Origin: Prinsepia uniflora
Taxonomy: Eukaryota > Streptophyta > Magnoliopsida > Rosales > Rosaceae
Direction of reading: 5' to 3'
DNA: 64,000 bases
Assembly: GCA_032719365.1 (NCBI GenBank)
Contig: CM064867.1
Location: forward strand, 42,991,651 to 43,055,650
Shown here: in pieces, positions 1 through 10,953 of the stretch
Layout: every line of letters starts with the position of its first letter
How positions within the stretch are numbered: the first letter of the stretch is position 1
Translations under genes and position numbers: made by a program
Notes under the pieces: model-generated
The model's database searches: none
What the model saw: the letters and a program-made list of their open reading frames with translations, nothing else
What the model was told of the DNA's origin: nothing

Positions 1-581
1 TGTTCAGGCCCAATGGATCCATTGCTCCTCATCTTCATACATGCATCTCACATTTTCCCTTTTCATTTTGGATCTTACCCGAAACGCACCCCAACCATTC
101 TTCCATCATCTTCTTCTTTTGATCTGAGTGAGAGATACTGAGAGTGAGGGAGAGGCTGAGAGACCGAGTGGGGTGACAGGGATGGTGGAGTTGTCGTGGA
201 GTTGGTCGAGAAACTCAGGAAAAAGTTAAGCCGTATGGGTTTGAATTTCAAGTTTCCATTTTGAGACTCAAGTAGCCTAAACTAAGGCCATATTGGTGTT
301 TCCTGTGTTTGTGTGAGGGGATTGAACGAAAAATGGAAGGAAAAGGGCGACGGGACAGACATGGCTTTGAGCTTGTAGGGTGGCCATGAAGGATTGAGTT
401 TGGATTGCAAATTTCTGGTACGTTTTCCTCATTATGTTTAGATAGGTCGAATTCTGGGTTCAAGGCGAGTCGAACGGGAGAAAAATGGAGGAAAATGGTT
501 TTCAGACGGTGGAGACATAACCGAGTCGAGTCGTTGGTCAAAATGACCTGTTACAGTCACACAGGACAAACCGTCTAGAGG
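1..581 (+). repeat. Partial unit of the LTR-derived tandem array
   Basis: The window opens inside one array unit, at the stretch reading GGCCCAATGGATCC. Matching stretches occur near 17430, 37830, 39555 and 62565. The part present runs from the promoter-like region (GAGAGAGACTGAGAG purine tract) through a degraded splice-donor-like site (AAAGTTAAGCC near 220) to GGAGGTTGAA, where element A inserted. I see no coding sequence; the two minus-strand ORFs here are chance reading frames in repeat DNA. Confidence 0.75.
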
Positions 582-586
582 TTGAA

Positions 587-3126
587 TGTAACGACCCGTC
601 CCGAATTCTAGGATTAGATTAGTGACTAATCACAATTAATGAGGTTAAACTGTGATTAGTTGGGCGAAATTGGACGAACGATGCAAAATGACCGTTTTGC
701 CCCTATAATGGGTAAAACATTGACTTTTCGTTCAGGCAGTCAAATGGACTTTGACCGATGACCGTGACGTAGTTTGGGACGTCACAAATTCATAGACGGG
801 TGGCACGTTCAATTCTGACATTCGAGAAAAAAGTTATGACGTTCGGAAGTTTAAGGGCATTTTGGTAATTTTGGTTAAAAGGGGGCAAATAGTTTACTTT
901 TAGACCGTGAGGTCTGATGGCTGAGGGCCAAGGATCTTTACGTAGATCGGGATGATACGAATCCGTAGACAGGCGGCATGTTGAAATCGGACTTCGAATG
1001 GGAAAGTTATGGGTCACGGAAGTTTGATTGCACTATGCACGCATTACGAGGCGAGGACACTTGGCATTAGCTGATTGGTTGACTTTTGTGTGGGACCCAT
1101 GGATGAGTGACAAGTGTCACTCATCCAATTGGTCATTTACCCCAAAAAGTGGATCTCACATTGATTGGTGAGGTTTGATTAAAATAATAATATTTTAATT
1201 ATTTTATAATTTCCACTTAACTCAACTTTTAATCTTGACCCTTCATCTCATCACCACTCTCAATCTCCACCGTCCATTCATTTCCCTTATTCATCAAACT
1301 TCACCATCTCTTCTCTGTCTCTCACAACCCGATCGACCATTTTTCATTCAACCCTCAAACATAACCCACACGACACACCTCACCACCTAAATCACTCTGT
1401 GTGCTGGTTACACATGAAGGGAACAGAGAGGGTGAGCTGAGAGGACTTGACGGGATGGATGGCGGCTCAAGGTGGTGGACGGCGGAGGTGAGTAACCGAG
1501 AGCCATTTCAATTTTTAAAAGTTGAAAGTTGAGATTTAGTGGGTGTTTTGAGTCCTTTTCGATTCTATTGAAACCTAGGGACCAAGGCGACACGAAGAGG
1601 ATTGAGTTTGATGGAAATGTATGCCTGGAACGACTGCAAACCAAGCTTGAAGGTCAAGCTTATGGTTTGAGCATGGAAGGTATGGATTCTTGTGGTTTTT
1701 CTATCTTTTGAGGACGGAGATCGATAGGGCTTGATGCTGGGAACCGTTAGGATTAAAAATGGACCAGGTTGGATAAAAAATTAGAGACGGTCTGTGAGTG
1801 GACCTTGATTTCTAAACTGTGATGCATGCATAAATGTTTTATATGGATTATGATTGTGATTATATGATATTGATTTGGATATTGGTGAATTATATGATTT
1901 CACGCATTTCGAGGCGATTTACGTGCTTGTACGTAAATCGAGGTTTTTCGATTTTACACTGATTTTCCGTACTTATGGTTTTGGATATGATTTCATGAAA
2001 TGGTTTTAGAATTGAAAAGGTAAACTCGGGTTCGAGAACCCTTTGTTTCGGAAACCCTCGGACTCGAAGTCCTTTTTGTTACGTTCTCGGGCTAGAGGCC
2101 CAATTGGTTCTTGTATCGATTTCGGATTTGGAAATATGGATCGGGCACGAGACCCATTTGAATTACGAACTCCTGGACTTGAGGTCCATTTGATTTAACA
2201 AGGAATCGGGCTTGAGGTTCAGTTTTTATGTGGATTCGGGCCTAGGGCCCAGTTATGTGTTACGATGGTGATTTCGGGTCAAGGACCCTTGGAATGGATT
2301 TATGGTTCATGACGGTTTATGGGAACCGGCTTTAATCCTTGAAAGGATTTTATGGTTCATGACGGCTTATGAGGGTCGGGCATGAATCCTTGAAAGGTTT
2401 AAATAATGAGTTCAAAAGGTTTTTCGTATGCCATCCTTCATATATGATTGTCTCCTCCGGGGAGGGTCGTTAGCCTGGGTGGACCCCGGAGTAGTCATGG
2501 AGCACTGACTGAGTGGAGTCGCCCGCCAGTTGGGTTCCTTACTCTCAGGAAGGGCATGGTTCGTAACCTCCAGGGAGAGTCATTGATCTACGTACATTGA
2601 CCTCGGTGGACCCTGCAGAGACTTGGGTTTGAGACCCCGGTTAGCACGTGTGTAGCTCTAAATTACCGTGACAGGTTCGGTGATATGAAATATAATGGAT
2701 AAGCATGATTTCAATTGGTTTGGGAAATTGTTTTTTATGACGATAAATGGATTTGGGCTGAGATCCCACATATGTTTACTATGTTATGGTTTTCTGTAAA
2801 TGGTTTGGGCAGGAGCCCGTATGATTATGATTGTTTAAACATACGTGATTGGATAAATGGTTTTACTATGCATGCATGCTTTTTAGTGAAGGGCATAAAT
2901 GTCTTTTATAAATGTGTTTTACGAAACTTATTACTTTTTGTCCACTCACAGTCTTTCTGTTTTTGATACCCTTCAGGTTGAATACAATGCGGACTGTAGC
3001 AAAGACCGAGATATCACATACCTCCTCCGGATCCTAGCGTACTCTGATAGCCCGAGAGGGTAAGGTTGGAAATTCCCTTGTCTAACACTTCGTGTTAGAC
3101 GAGATCAGGGTCGTTCCTCGTTAATC

Positions 3127-3167
<41 letters not shown>

Positions 3168-3184
3168 GAGGACGGGTCCTGACA
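587..3184 (+). repeat. 5' LTR of element A
   Basis: It starts TGTAACGACCCGTCCCGAAT and ends GGTCCTGACA, 2598 bp. It contains the inverted repeat GTGACGT-N8-ACGTCAC at 764-785, two copies of a module around GGCACGTTC.. and GGCATGTTG.. (about 800 and 975), a 26-bp palindrome at 1101-1126, and a donor-like GGAG/GTGAGT near 1487. Further on are GGGC...GCCC motifs at about 2080-2255 and a 37-nt G run. The 3' LTR of the same element differs grossly in the middle because each copy has suffered different internal deletions. Confidence 0.85.
3129..3165 (+). repeat. Poly-G tract, 37 nt
   Basis: This is an uninterrupted run of 37 G. The same position in the 3' LTR of element A (16126-16132) has only a short G run between ATCCC and ATTGAGGAC. 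It is either an expansion by slippage or an assembly error. Confidence 0.9.
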
Positions 3185-3186
3185 GG

Positions 3187-3198
3187 TGGTATCAGAGC
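3187..3198 (+). other. Primer binding site, tRNA-iMet type (element A)
   Basis: TGGTATCAGAGC lies 2 nt after the 5' LTR and is the usual plant tRNA-iMet primer complement. It is followed by a partial second copy (TTATCAGAGCAG near 3208). Confidence 0.9.
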
Positions 3199-5832
3199 AT
3201 AGGATTGCTTATCAGAGCAGGGTTGCTCATGTTACTCTGAATTCCAAAGCGTATTTTACGCGATACTCCGTTCGCAGGTCGAGGATGTGATATCTCAATG
3301 GGCTACAGTACATTATCAACCTGATAGTTAGGATGCCGGTATGATAGTTAGTAGTATTGAATCGCAAATCATTTTGGTTCAGCACTAGATGTCGGGGTTT
3401 CCATAGTTCTGTCGTTGATGACAGTGTGGGACCCTACGGAAGGATGAACGTAACGGTACTTGAGAGTTTTGATCGTGAGACGGTTAGTTGGGATCGTCTT
3501 TCACGATGTCGTAGGATCGACTTGACGATAGTTTGGAATTGTGACCAGCTGCTGGTCGGATATTGTTGAGTTGGATGGATATGCTGCTGGGAGCAGCCGG
3601 ATTCGAGGAATCCTAGTTGGATTGACGTCCTTACGATGTCAAGACCACAGAGACGGTCAGATTGTGGATTGTACTGTAGTTGGTAGCTTGCAGTTGGGTT
3701 CAAGGAGACCCTAGAGTGTGACCGTGAAACCCTAAGGTAGTATGTGTGGTCCGGAAATATGAATTGGCGAGTGGTCTCGACTCCGATGAGACCGACCGAC
3801 GGTCATGTTTGGACATGTTCGGTCATGTTTGGTCTAGTCATGTCAGCTTTAGTAATGGGACTGCACTCTGCAGTCGAGGTTGTACTTATCGGTTAAACCT
3901 AGATGGTTGTCGTACTACATAGTTGTAATGGGTTGTTTGTGCAACTAAGGTCACAGGCGACCTGGTAGACGACATTGGTTGAGTTGAATTACGACTGGTT
4001 AGAGTTTGGTTGGACAGGTTACCAGGGTTGGTACTTGTCGATGGAGTCCCGGAGTGGGGATACAGAGTAGTAGTACGTGCAGTTGATTCCGTTGGATGCG
4101 GATTCTAGATATCGAGATGTCCGGTAGTTAGGTCTGCATGAGTTTGTGGCAGGCTCTACTAACCCGAGAGTGGTTATAGTTACGGTTGTTGGGAATCGGG
4201 GACGTTTGGGGAACGTTTCCTTTTCTCGTATGAGTTGTTAGGATGATTGTGCCCAGAGTTGTTGGGTACGAGAGAGGCAAAGTTTCTCTAATACGAGCAG
4301 AGGTACGGGGTCGTCGCTCGGTATGAGCGGAGATCTAGAGTTGTCTGATTCGAACACTTTGGGCTGATGCTGACAAGTGATGGTGATTATGACGGCGATG
4401 AGTCACGAGTCGGGAGGTGACTCTGTCGAGATGAGTATATGTTCGGTATCTGTGGTTCGGGAGTGGATCACGGATAGTGATGGACTGGATTGGATCCAGC
4501 AGTAGTTGAGGCTCGAGGTACGAGATGTGAGTGTTGGAGACCGTATATGCACATCCGTAAATAGTATACGAGGTTTAACCTTGAGTCGCGTGAACTTCAC
4601 TTGGAATGAGTGTACCTACATATACGGTGTAAACTGATAGACGAACTTGGTAGTGAGTTGGACTGGTCTCGAACACGTGGATGGTGACCGAATGAGCTGA
4701 GGACTTGAGAGTCCATTTCAGATTAGTTATGGTTGACTGCGGTTGACCATACCTCCTGATCTTCAAGTAGGCTTATTTGTGGAGGAATTTGATTGTAAGA
4801 AATAGAATGGGTCATTATAATAGTTATCGATGACCGTTGTGGGACGGAAAGGTCTGAGAATGACTTCTAGGTCAGGAATAGAAACCATTAAACGTGATTC
4901 CGACAAGGTTGGAACTTCGGAATCGAGAGAGTTTATGATTGAGGTGACGAGAGTAGTGCGGATTTTCCGCATTGGTAATGGGTGTTTGAAGTCATTAGGG
5001 TGACTTCTCAGGTTCTACCATGGTAGATGATGGTTATGTCACCAGTACATTGATCGTGTATTGGTTGGTGGACCCGGGATTTTTCTGGGGTCATCTAGAG
5101 GAGATGAGTATATCGAAGTTAGGTGACTGAGATTTCTCATTTTCTGCTTAGTGGCAGATGATGTTGGTTTACATAGCGTGGTGAGTGCAGCGAGTTTGTT
5201 TGCATTCACGTAGGATGGATTTTCTTGTCATCGTATTGGATCATCCTTGATTTTCCTCGGTGGAATGACAAGGATCAATACAAGGTAATCAGTGAGAACC
5301 CACAGTCTCGGTGTGTCTCATCGTTGACTGATCTGTTAGATGTGGGAATTGGTTGACGAACGATGTGTCTTGGCTTTTTGGCTATGTAGATGATGGGATT
5401 GAACTTCTTTTCGAAGTGAATCCCATATGATATATTACGCCCGAGTACGTGTCTGACGAGGTCGGATTTTGTCAACCTTAGACGTGTGGATGATGGGATT
5501 GACTTCTCTATGAAGTCAATCAAATGTAATGTGTAATTGATTGAGCAGGTAACCGATAGGTTCGAAATTGGTGCGTCTCGGTAGACAAGAACGAGATTTC
5601 GGGTTTTGGAATTGGATTTCAGGATGACGATCCAGGATTCGATTTTGGAACTTGAAAGTGGATTTCTGGATTTGGGTTCGGAACGGTTATTCCAAATGCT
5701 AGCTTACGGAATAATGATTTCGGATTCGGATATGGAAATGGATAATGGGTCGGAGTTTTAATCTGTCTGGTACAGGATTGGATGGATGGACTCCAGAATT
5801 GAAACGTGATTGGCTACAACCTAGGTTGTGGT
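3199..5832 (+). other. Interior of element A, no recognisable coding domain
   Basis: About 2.6 kb with only short chance ORFs on either strand. It lacks gag zinc-knuckle, protease, RT or integrase motifs. It is homologous to the interior of element D: CGCAGGTCGAGGATGTGAT occurs at about 3274 and about 54400, followed in both by TTATCAACCTGATAGT, and the GATGACG..GATGAG stretch near 4390 matches 55473 onward. Shared non-coding interior between two independent insertions is typical of a LARD-type family. No function can be assigned beyond carrying cis signals. Confidence 0.7.
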
Positions 5833-5888
5833 TGTCGTGTTGTTGTTGTTGTTATTGTTGTGGTTGTTGTTGTCATTGTTGTTGTTGT
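5833..5888 (+). repeat. (GTT)n-type microsatellite, target of element B
   Basis: Irregular GTT/TTG repeats lie in the interior of element A. A cysteine-rich ORF here is only the translation of this repeat. Element B inserted at its end, so its GTTGT duplication merges with the repeat. Confidence 0.85.
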
Positions 5889-6381
5889 TGTAACGACCCG
5901 TTCCGGGAATTAGGGTTAAGACCGTGTTTAAAATGAGATTAGAATTGTTTTTAGTAACTGAGTTATGCATGTGATTTCAAAATGGAGGGCTAAAACCCTG
6001 GTTTTACTATGAAATGGTTTTCGGAAATTCTTTTCTTATTTATGGTCCGCTCACACCTTCTGTTTTAAATTTCCCTCCAGGTCGTGGAGCTAGCGCGGGG
6101 TTGTGACGTCGAGGTAGCGTCGGGGGCATAGAATTTTTCGAGAGTGACCCCGGGGTGCTTAAACTTTTCCGTTGTGCGTGTATCTTGTTTATCGGTTTTC
6201 TTTCCTTTGTATTTGGTACTATGCTCTGTAAAACTTAACTTCAGGATGTTTAAAGTTTCTCCTGCGTCTGACTGTGTATTTTGGTGGTTTTTTGTGAGTT
6301 TATTTCGGTTTAGTGTCGGGGTGTCAGACGGGAGCAGGATTTACCTCAGTTTTCGGGGTGGAACCGGGGTGGGTCTTGATA
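5889..6381 (+). repeat. 5' LTR of element B with large internal deletion
   Basis: It is 493 bp against 2799 bp for the 3' LTR. It follows the 3' LTR to GTTTAAAATGAGATTAG and then jumps to TTTTTAGTAACTGAG, matching about 10518. About 2.3 kb including the promoter region is missing. Its last bases are TTGATA where the 3' LTR has CTGACA. An element with this 5' LTR would lack its own upstream promoter. Confidence 0.85.
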
Positions 6382-6383
6382 AT

Positions 6384-6395
6384 TGGTATCAGAGC
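6384..6395 (+). other. Primer binding site, tRNA-iMet type (element B)
   Basis: TGGTATCAGAGC lies 2 nt downstream of the 5' LTR, the expected place for minus-strand priming. Confidence 0.9.
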
Positions 6396-6478
6396 ATAGG
6401 TTTGTCGAGTCTATTGGGTTTTTATTTGTTGTGTTTAGGTTTTCTAACTGATTCTATGCCTCTTTCAGCGTGCGGTTG

Positions 6479-7436
6479 ATGATGCCTCTGAGACGTAGAC
6501 CCTCTCCACGACCTGAAGATTAAGCGGCGAGAGGGACAAAGAGTGCTACGATTGAGCGAGCCCAGTGGCTCGGGGCTACGACTTTTAGTGGTGGGGTAGA
6601 TCCTGAGGAAGCGCAGAGGTGGATCACGAGACTTGAACGGATCTTTGCAGTCATGCATTGCCCACCGGAGGATCGAGTGTTACTGGCTACTTTCTTACTG
6701 GATGGTGCAGCGTATGAGTTGTGGTATACCCTCGAGTTGTCTGGCTGGGATGAACATACAGTGACCTGGGAGACGTTTTGGGAGAGGTTCTTAGATCAGT
6801 ATTGCCCTCGTTCTTTCCGAGATGCCAAGGAGGCTGAGTTTCTGCAACTTCAACAGGGGACTCTGAGTGTGGCTGAGTGCGAACAGAAGTTCCAGATGTT
6901 GTCTTGGTTTTCTACTGCGTTTGTGGCTACTGAAGCCGAGAAGTGCTGTAGGTTTGAGTTGGGCATGCGAGGTGAGATTCGAGCCATAGTGACGGCTGGA
7001 TCGTTTGCTACCCTCCGAGAGTTGTCGGATGCTGCGGTGCGAGTTGAGGCTAGCTTGCCGGTACGACGCCGGGAGCCACCTTTTTCTGGAACTTCGAGTC
7101 TGAGGACACTGAAGAGAGGTAACTTCAATGGAGCATCGTCGGTGGCCGATGATCGTTTTGGTAGACCGGGTAGTTCCCAGAGTTCAGGATTTCGTGGTTA
7201 CCGAGCACAGCCGACTCCACAAGCTAGTGCGACGTCTGTTGCGTCGACGGGGAGACCGAGTCCTTCTGGTTGGGATGTTTTTTTCTACTGTGGGGAGCGA
7301 GGTCACTTCCGACGTGAGTGTCCACTGTTACCACAGGAGGGTGGTGTAGGCCGAGGATCAGCGGAGCCTGGAAGGAGTACAGCGTCAGCGTCAGGGACAG
7401 TCGGCACTAGAGGGGACATGGTAGAGCTTTAGGATC
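6479..7436 (+). pseudogene. Tekay-type gag polyprotein, degraded
   Basis: Gag is the structural protein that packages retrotransposon RNA. The frame starts ATG ATG at 6479. It is stopped by TAA at 6521-6523, then stays open to TAG at about 7430. The retrotransposon-gag core is clear: MHCPPEDRV, then WETFWERFLDQY, then LSVAECEQKF and AAVRVEASL, the same order as in element C at 46740-47784. Near the C-terminus is a zinc knuckle YCGERGHFRREC whose first cysteine position reads Phe (TTT), so it has three of four ligands. After the stop, another frame continues with gag-like ARVFAMIQQE to about 7519, indicating a frameshift. No pol follows. It is unlikely to give functional Gag. Confidence 0.85.
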
Positions 7437-8112
7437 TCAGGCCCGAGTGTTTGCGATGATTCAGCAGGAGGTTCAGTCGGCACCAGGTGCGGGGACAGGT
7501 ACTTTTACTATCCTCAGTTAGTGTTGTTTGGTTTCGGATTAGAGTCTAGGACTTTCCCTAGGTGACCTGGAGTGACGAGGTTACAGCTTACGGTGAGTTC
7601 CATTGAAGGATGACGGAAGAAACAGGAAAGGAGTGACTATAACTGATCGATATGAGGTTATTGAAGGAAGAGAACCCACAATCTAGAGTTTGCCTTTAGG
7701 ACTTTGTAGATTTATTCCGACAAGTGGTCGAAGTAGCAGTCGAGGTACGTGTTAGCGAAGGAGTGAGCCGGTAGGAAGGATTTCCTGTTTGGACTAGATT
7801 GTTCTGGGTTAGGATTTGAGTTGGTTCCGGGAAGTGTCGGTGGTAGTGCGTGAGGATGTACTCTATGAATACTCTTGGGTACTTTATATGAGGTATTTTA
7901 AAATACCTTTGTTTTCTGTTCATAGAGTTTCCCTTGCGTACACCATAAAGTTTTAGTGGTACTGAGAGAGGGTTAGGAGTGGTGAACTGGTAGTTGGAGA
8001 CGAAGTGAAATACCCAAGGTGGAGATGATAGACAGGAAACCCAGGAGTGGTTGTTGTTAAGCTAGTATTGATCACCGGGTAGGAGACCCTAAGTGTCAGG
8101 AACTAGTTGTGG
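7437..8112 (+). other. Interior of element B after gag, pol deleted
   Basis: The first about 80 nt carry the frameshifted end of gag. The remainder has no protease, RT or integrase motif on either strand. In a full Tekay element about 3.4 kb of pol would lie here. Confidence 0.7.
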
Positions 8113-8149
8113 AATTTCGGGGACGAAATTCTTTTTAGGTGGAGTAGGT
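8113..8149 (+). other. Polypurine-tract hairpin and degenerate PPT of element B
   Basis: AATTTCG-GGGA-CGAAATT (8113-8130) forms a perfect 7-bp hairpin. It is followed by the purine-rich stretch GGTGGAGTAGG just before the 3' LTR. The same hairpin precedes the polypurine tract in elements A, C and D. Confidence 0.7.
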
Positions 8150-10948
8150 TGTAACGACCCGTCCCGGGAATTATGGTTAAGACCGTGTTTAAAATGAGAT
8201 TAGTAAGCTTAATTGGTGGTTAGTCAGTTACGATAGGTCCGTTAGCGTAGAATGACGATTTTGCCCCTAGGTTGGGCAAAATGTTGACTTTGAGTTCGGA
8301 CGGTCAAATAGACTTTGACCGATGACCGTGACGTAGTTCGGGACGTCACGAATCCATAGACATGTGGTACGCCCGATTCCGACATCCGAGGAGGAAGTTA
8401 TGATATTCGGAAGGTTGAGAGCATTACCGTAATTGGGCTAAAATAAGGGGAAGAGTTGACTTTTCGTACGATCAGGTTTTGACACGTTGACCTAGGACCG
8501 TCAGGTAGATCTCGTCGTCCTGAGTTCGATGACAGGCGGCACGTATTCATCGGAGTTAGGATATGTGCATTACGGGTCTAGAAAGGCAGTGGCAAAATGG
8601 TAATTTTGACTTAAAAGGAAGGGCATTTTGGTCTTTTGTACTTTGGGCTTGGTGCAGCCAGATTTGGTCAAGCGTCCAGTTCAAAAAGGAGATTTTTGTG
8701 TGAGGCTTGAGAGGATTGTGACACGTGCTAGGGGTCTGGTTGGTTCTAGGGAACACGGTTCCAATTATTTGGGCCGTGTGTGTGTGTGTTCGAAGAAGAG
8801 AGAACAGAGACTGAGAGATTGAGGGAGTTGGACGTTGATCGTGAGTGTTAGTGTGTTCGGTGAGTGGAGAGTGACCAGAGATTGAGAGAGAGACAGTGAG
8901 TGAGTTGGGAGGTGCCGTGCTTGTGTGTGTGGGAGTTCATGGGGAAAACCAGAAAAAAAAAACAGAGAAGCAGTGAGAGATCGTGGTGGTGGTGTGGTCG
9001 TGTGTTGGTTCAATTGAACTCGAAAGGAAGCTGGGGAGGACTCTGTGACCTCCAGGGAGTGCGGCGGTGAGCACAGCGGCGGTCGATGACAGGTAATTTC
9101 TTCTCCCCGTGATTTTGCTCTGTTTTGCCGTCTAGTTTCAAACTGATAATCGTGAGTTTTGAGTGCGAGTTGAGGGATTTGGTGAGTTGGATGAGCTTCA
9201 ATGCGGTTTTAGGAACCGTCTAGGGTGGTTTCTGTGACGGGGGAAGACTTGGGTGGCTTGAATGGGAAACAGGGGACTGTCGGGTTTTTGTTTCGAGCTT
9301 GAGTCGACGGGTTTTGGACTGTGTCGAGGTGTTTGGAATAGGGGAATGGGTTGCTTAGTATTGGACGATGAAGATGGTGAAGGAAGGAAAACGGAGACGG
9401 GACGGCGGAGAACCGGGAACGCCAATTCAGACCGGTTCACGCGAGGTAGACGACGGTGAACAGTACCCTGTGTGCAGGCGCGTGAGGCCACGCGCAGCCA
9501 CTTTGGGCGGTGCGTGGGGGAGCGTGCAGCGGTGTTTGGGAAAACGGTCAATTGAGTTTTTGTTCTAAATGTTATAAGGAATCCATTGGCATAGGTTTCG
9601 GGTTAATCAGATGTCGTTTGAGGTTAGTTCCGCGAGGTTGAAGGTTTAGGGTTCCGGTTCGTTACGTGTAGGACCCGGGGAGTTTTGGGGAAAATTAGGT
9701 GGACCTTCGTAGATTTGTTAGTAACATACTTTGGTGATTGTTGACAGGATCGGGATTTCCCGAGGAAGCTGAGGAACGTACGGGACGTTCGGGACGTGAC
9801 TGAGTGCTCGGTACTGTGAGTGGACCCTTTCTCTAAACTCGAGCATGCATAACTGCTTTTAATTACTTGTTTTATGGTTTTACATGAGATTCCATGATTA
9901 TTGAATATGTGATGTTGGTTTTACATTATTGCACGTTTTTTCGAGAAAATAACGTATTTGGCACGTTTTAGGATAAAAGGCTGATTTCTGCCTATGATGT
10001 TATAGTTTCGGGATTTCAAATGATAAATGGTTTTTAATGATTATAAATGGCTTTGAGACACGATTTGATGATCAAAGTTTTCGGTTTTAGAATCGGATTT
10101 CGGTAAATGAGATTTGGTTTTAAAGTTGAAAAGTGAAATTCCGGATTTGGGTTCGGAATGACGGTTCTGGATGCCGGAAGGGCATCAGACCAGTGATTTC
10201 GAATTCGGGTTTGGATTTGGATTTAGAATGGTTTTAAAATGGTTTTGGATTGGATTTGCTGGATCTAGTTATTGGGTTTAAAGACCCGGATATTGATTTG
10301 ACGGGGGACGGGCCCGGATTGAGTTTAAAGACTCGGATATTATTGAGGCCTGGATTGAGTTTAAAGACTCGGGAGTTTAAAGACTCGGATAGATCCAGCA
10401 GGTTTGATCGGATATTGATTGGTTGAAACTTACGTTTTATGATACAGTTTCATGGTGCTTATGATATGATTTCTATAACTGTTTTTATGATGCTCTTTAC
10501 GTGATTTATAATTTTTTTTAGTAACTGAGTTATGCATGTGATTTCAAAACGGAGGGCTAAAACCCTGGTTTTATTATGAAATGGTTTTCGGAAATTCATT
10601 TCTTATTTATGGTCTACTCACACCTTCTGTTTTAAATTGCCCTCTAGGTCGTGGAGCTAGCGCGGGGTTGTGACATCGAGGCAGCGTCGGGGGCATAGAA
10701 TTTTTCGAGAGTGACCCCGGAGTGCTTAAACTTTTTCGTTGTGCGTGTATCTTGTTTATCGGTTTTCTTTCCTTTGTATTTGGTACTATGCTCTGTAAAA
10801 CTTAACTTCAGGATGTTTAAAGTTTCTCCTGCGTCTGACTGTGTATTTTGGTGGTTTTTCGTGAGTTTATTTCGGTTTAGTGTCGGGGTGTTAGACGGGA
10901 GCAGGATTTACCTCGGTTTTCGGGGTGGAACCGGGGTGGGTCCTGACA
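8150..10948 (+). repeat. 3' LTR of element B
   Basis: 2799 bp, TGTAACGACCCGTCCCGGGA...GGGTCCTGACA. It has the inverted repeat GTGACGT-N8-ACGTCAC at 8328-8349, the duplicated GGTACGCCC/GGCACGTA module, GT-rich and GA-rich promoter-proximal sequence, a GT...AG intron candidate at 9093-9747, AGACCCGGATATT repeats at about 10280-10395, and a T-rich end. ORFs near 10711 and 6144 are the same frame in the two LTR copies and reflect shared DNA, not a gene. Confidence 0.85.
9093..9747 (+). other. Candidate LTR intron (GT...AG) in element B
   Basis: Donor GACAG/GTAATT and acceptor GTTGACAG/GATCGG bound 655 bp in the same relative LTR position as the 783-bp segment of element C. The 3' boundary TTGACAG/G is shared with C. 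Splicing is inferred, not shown. Confidence 0.4.
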
Positions 10949-10953
10949 GTTGT

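Larger units (their letters stand above)
5889..10948 (+). mobile_element. Element B: gag-only Tekay-type LTR retrotransposon nested in A
   Basis: It is flanked by GTTGT at 5884-5888 and 10949-10953. Order: a severely shortened 5' LTR (5889-6381), iMet primer site, gag remnant (6479-7436), short non-coding interior, polypurine-tract hairpin, full-length 3' LTR (8150-10948). Protease, RT, RNase H and integrase are absent, so the element resembles the TR-GAG class. Gag similarity to element C (MHCPP..V.LA.FLL and VRVEASL motifs) places it in Tekay/Del. Confidence 0.85.

Noticed and set aside
3187..3198. tRNA gene near the TGGTATCAGAGC motif
   Set aside because: Only the 12-nt complement of a tRNA 3' end is present, directly after an LTR; no cloverleaf.
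5745..5936. Cysteine-rich small ORF (CCCCCCYCC-like) that might suggest a secreted peptide
   Set aside because: It is the translation of a GTT/TGT microsatellite and runs into the LTR of element B; no signal peptide or cysteine spacing.
6144..6479. 111-residue ORF with a related ORF at 10711-10974
   Set aside because: Both lie at the same place in the two LTRs of element B. Similarity is due to LTR identity; there is no known domain and the frame is not maintained in other LTRs.
8765..9013. 82-residue and neighbouring 64- and 117-residue ORFs in 8628-9568 as possible host gene
   Set aside because: They lie within the B 3' LTR in simple GT/GA-rich promoter-proximal sequence, overlap each other on both strands and have no domain.
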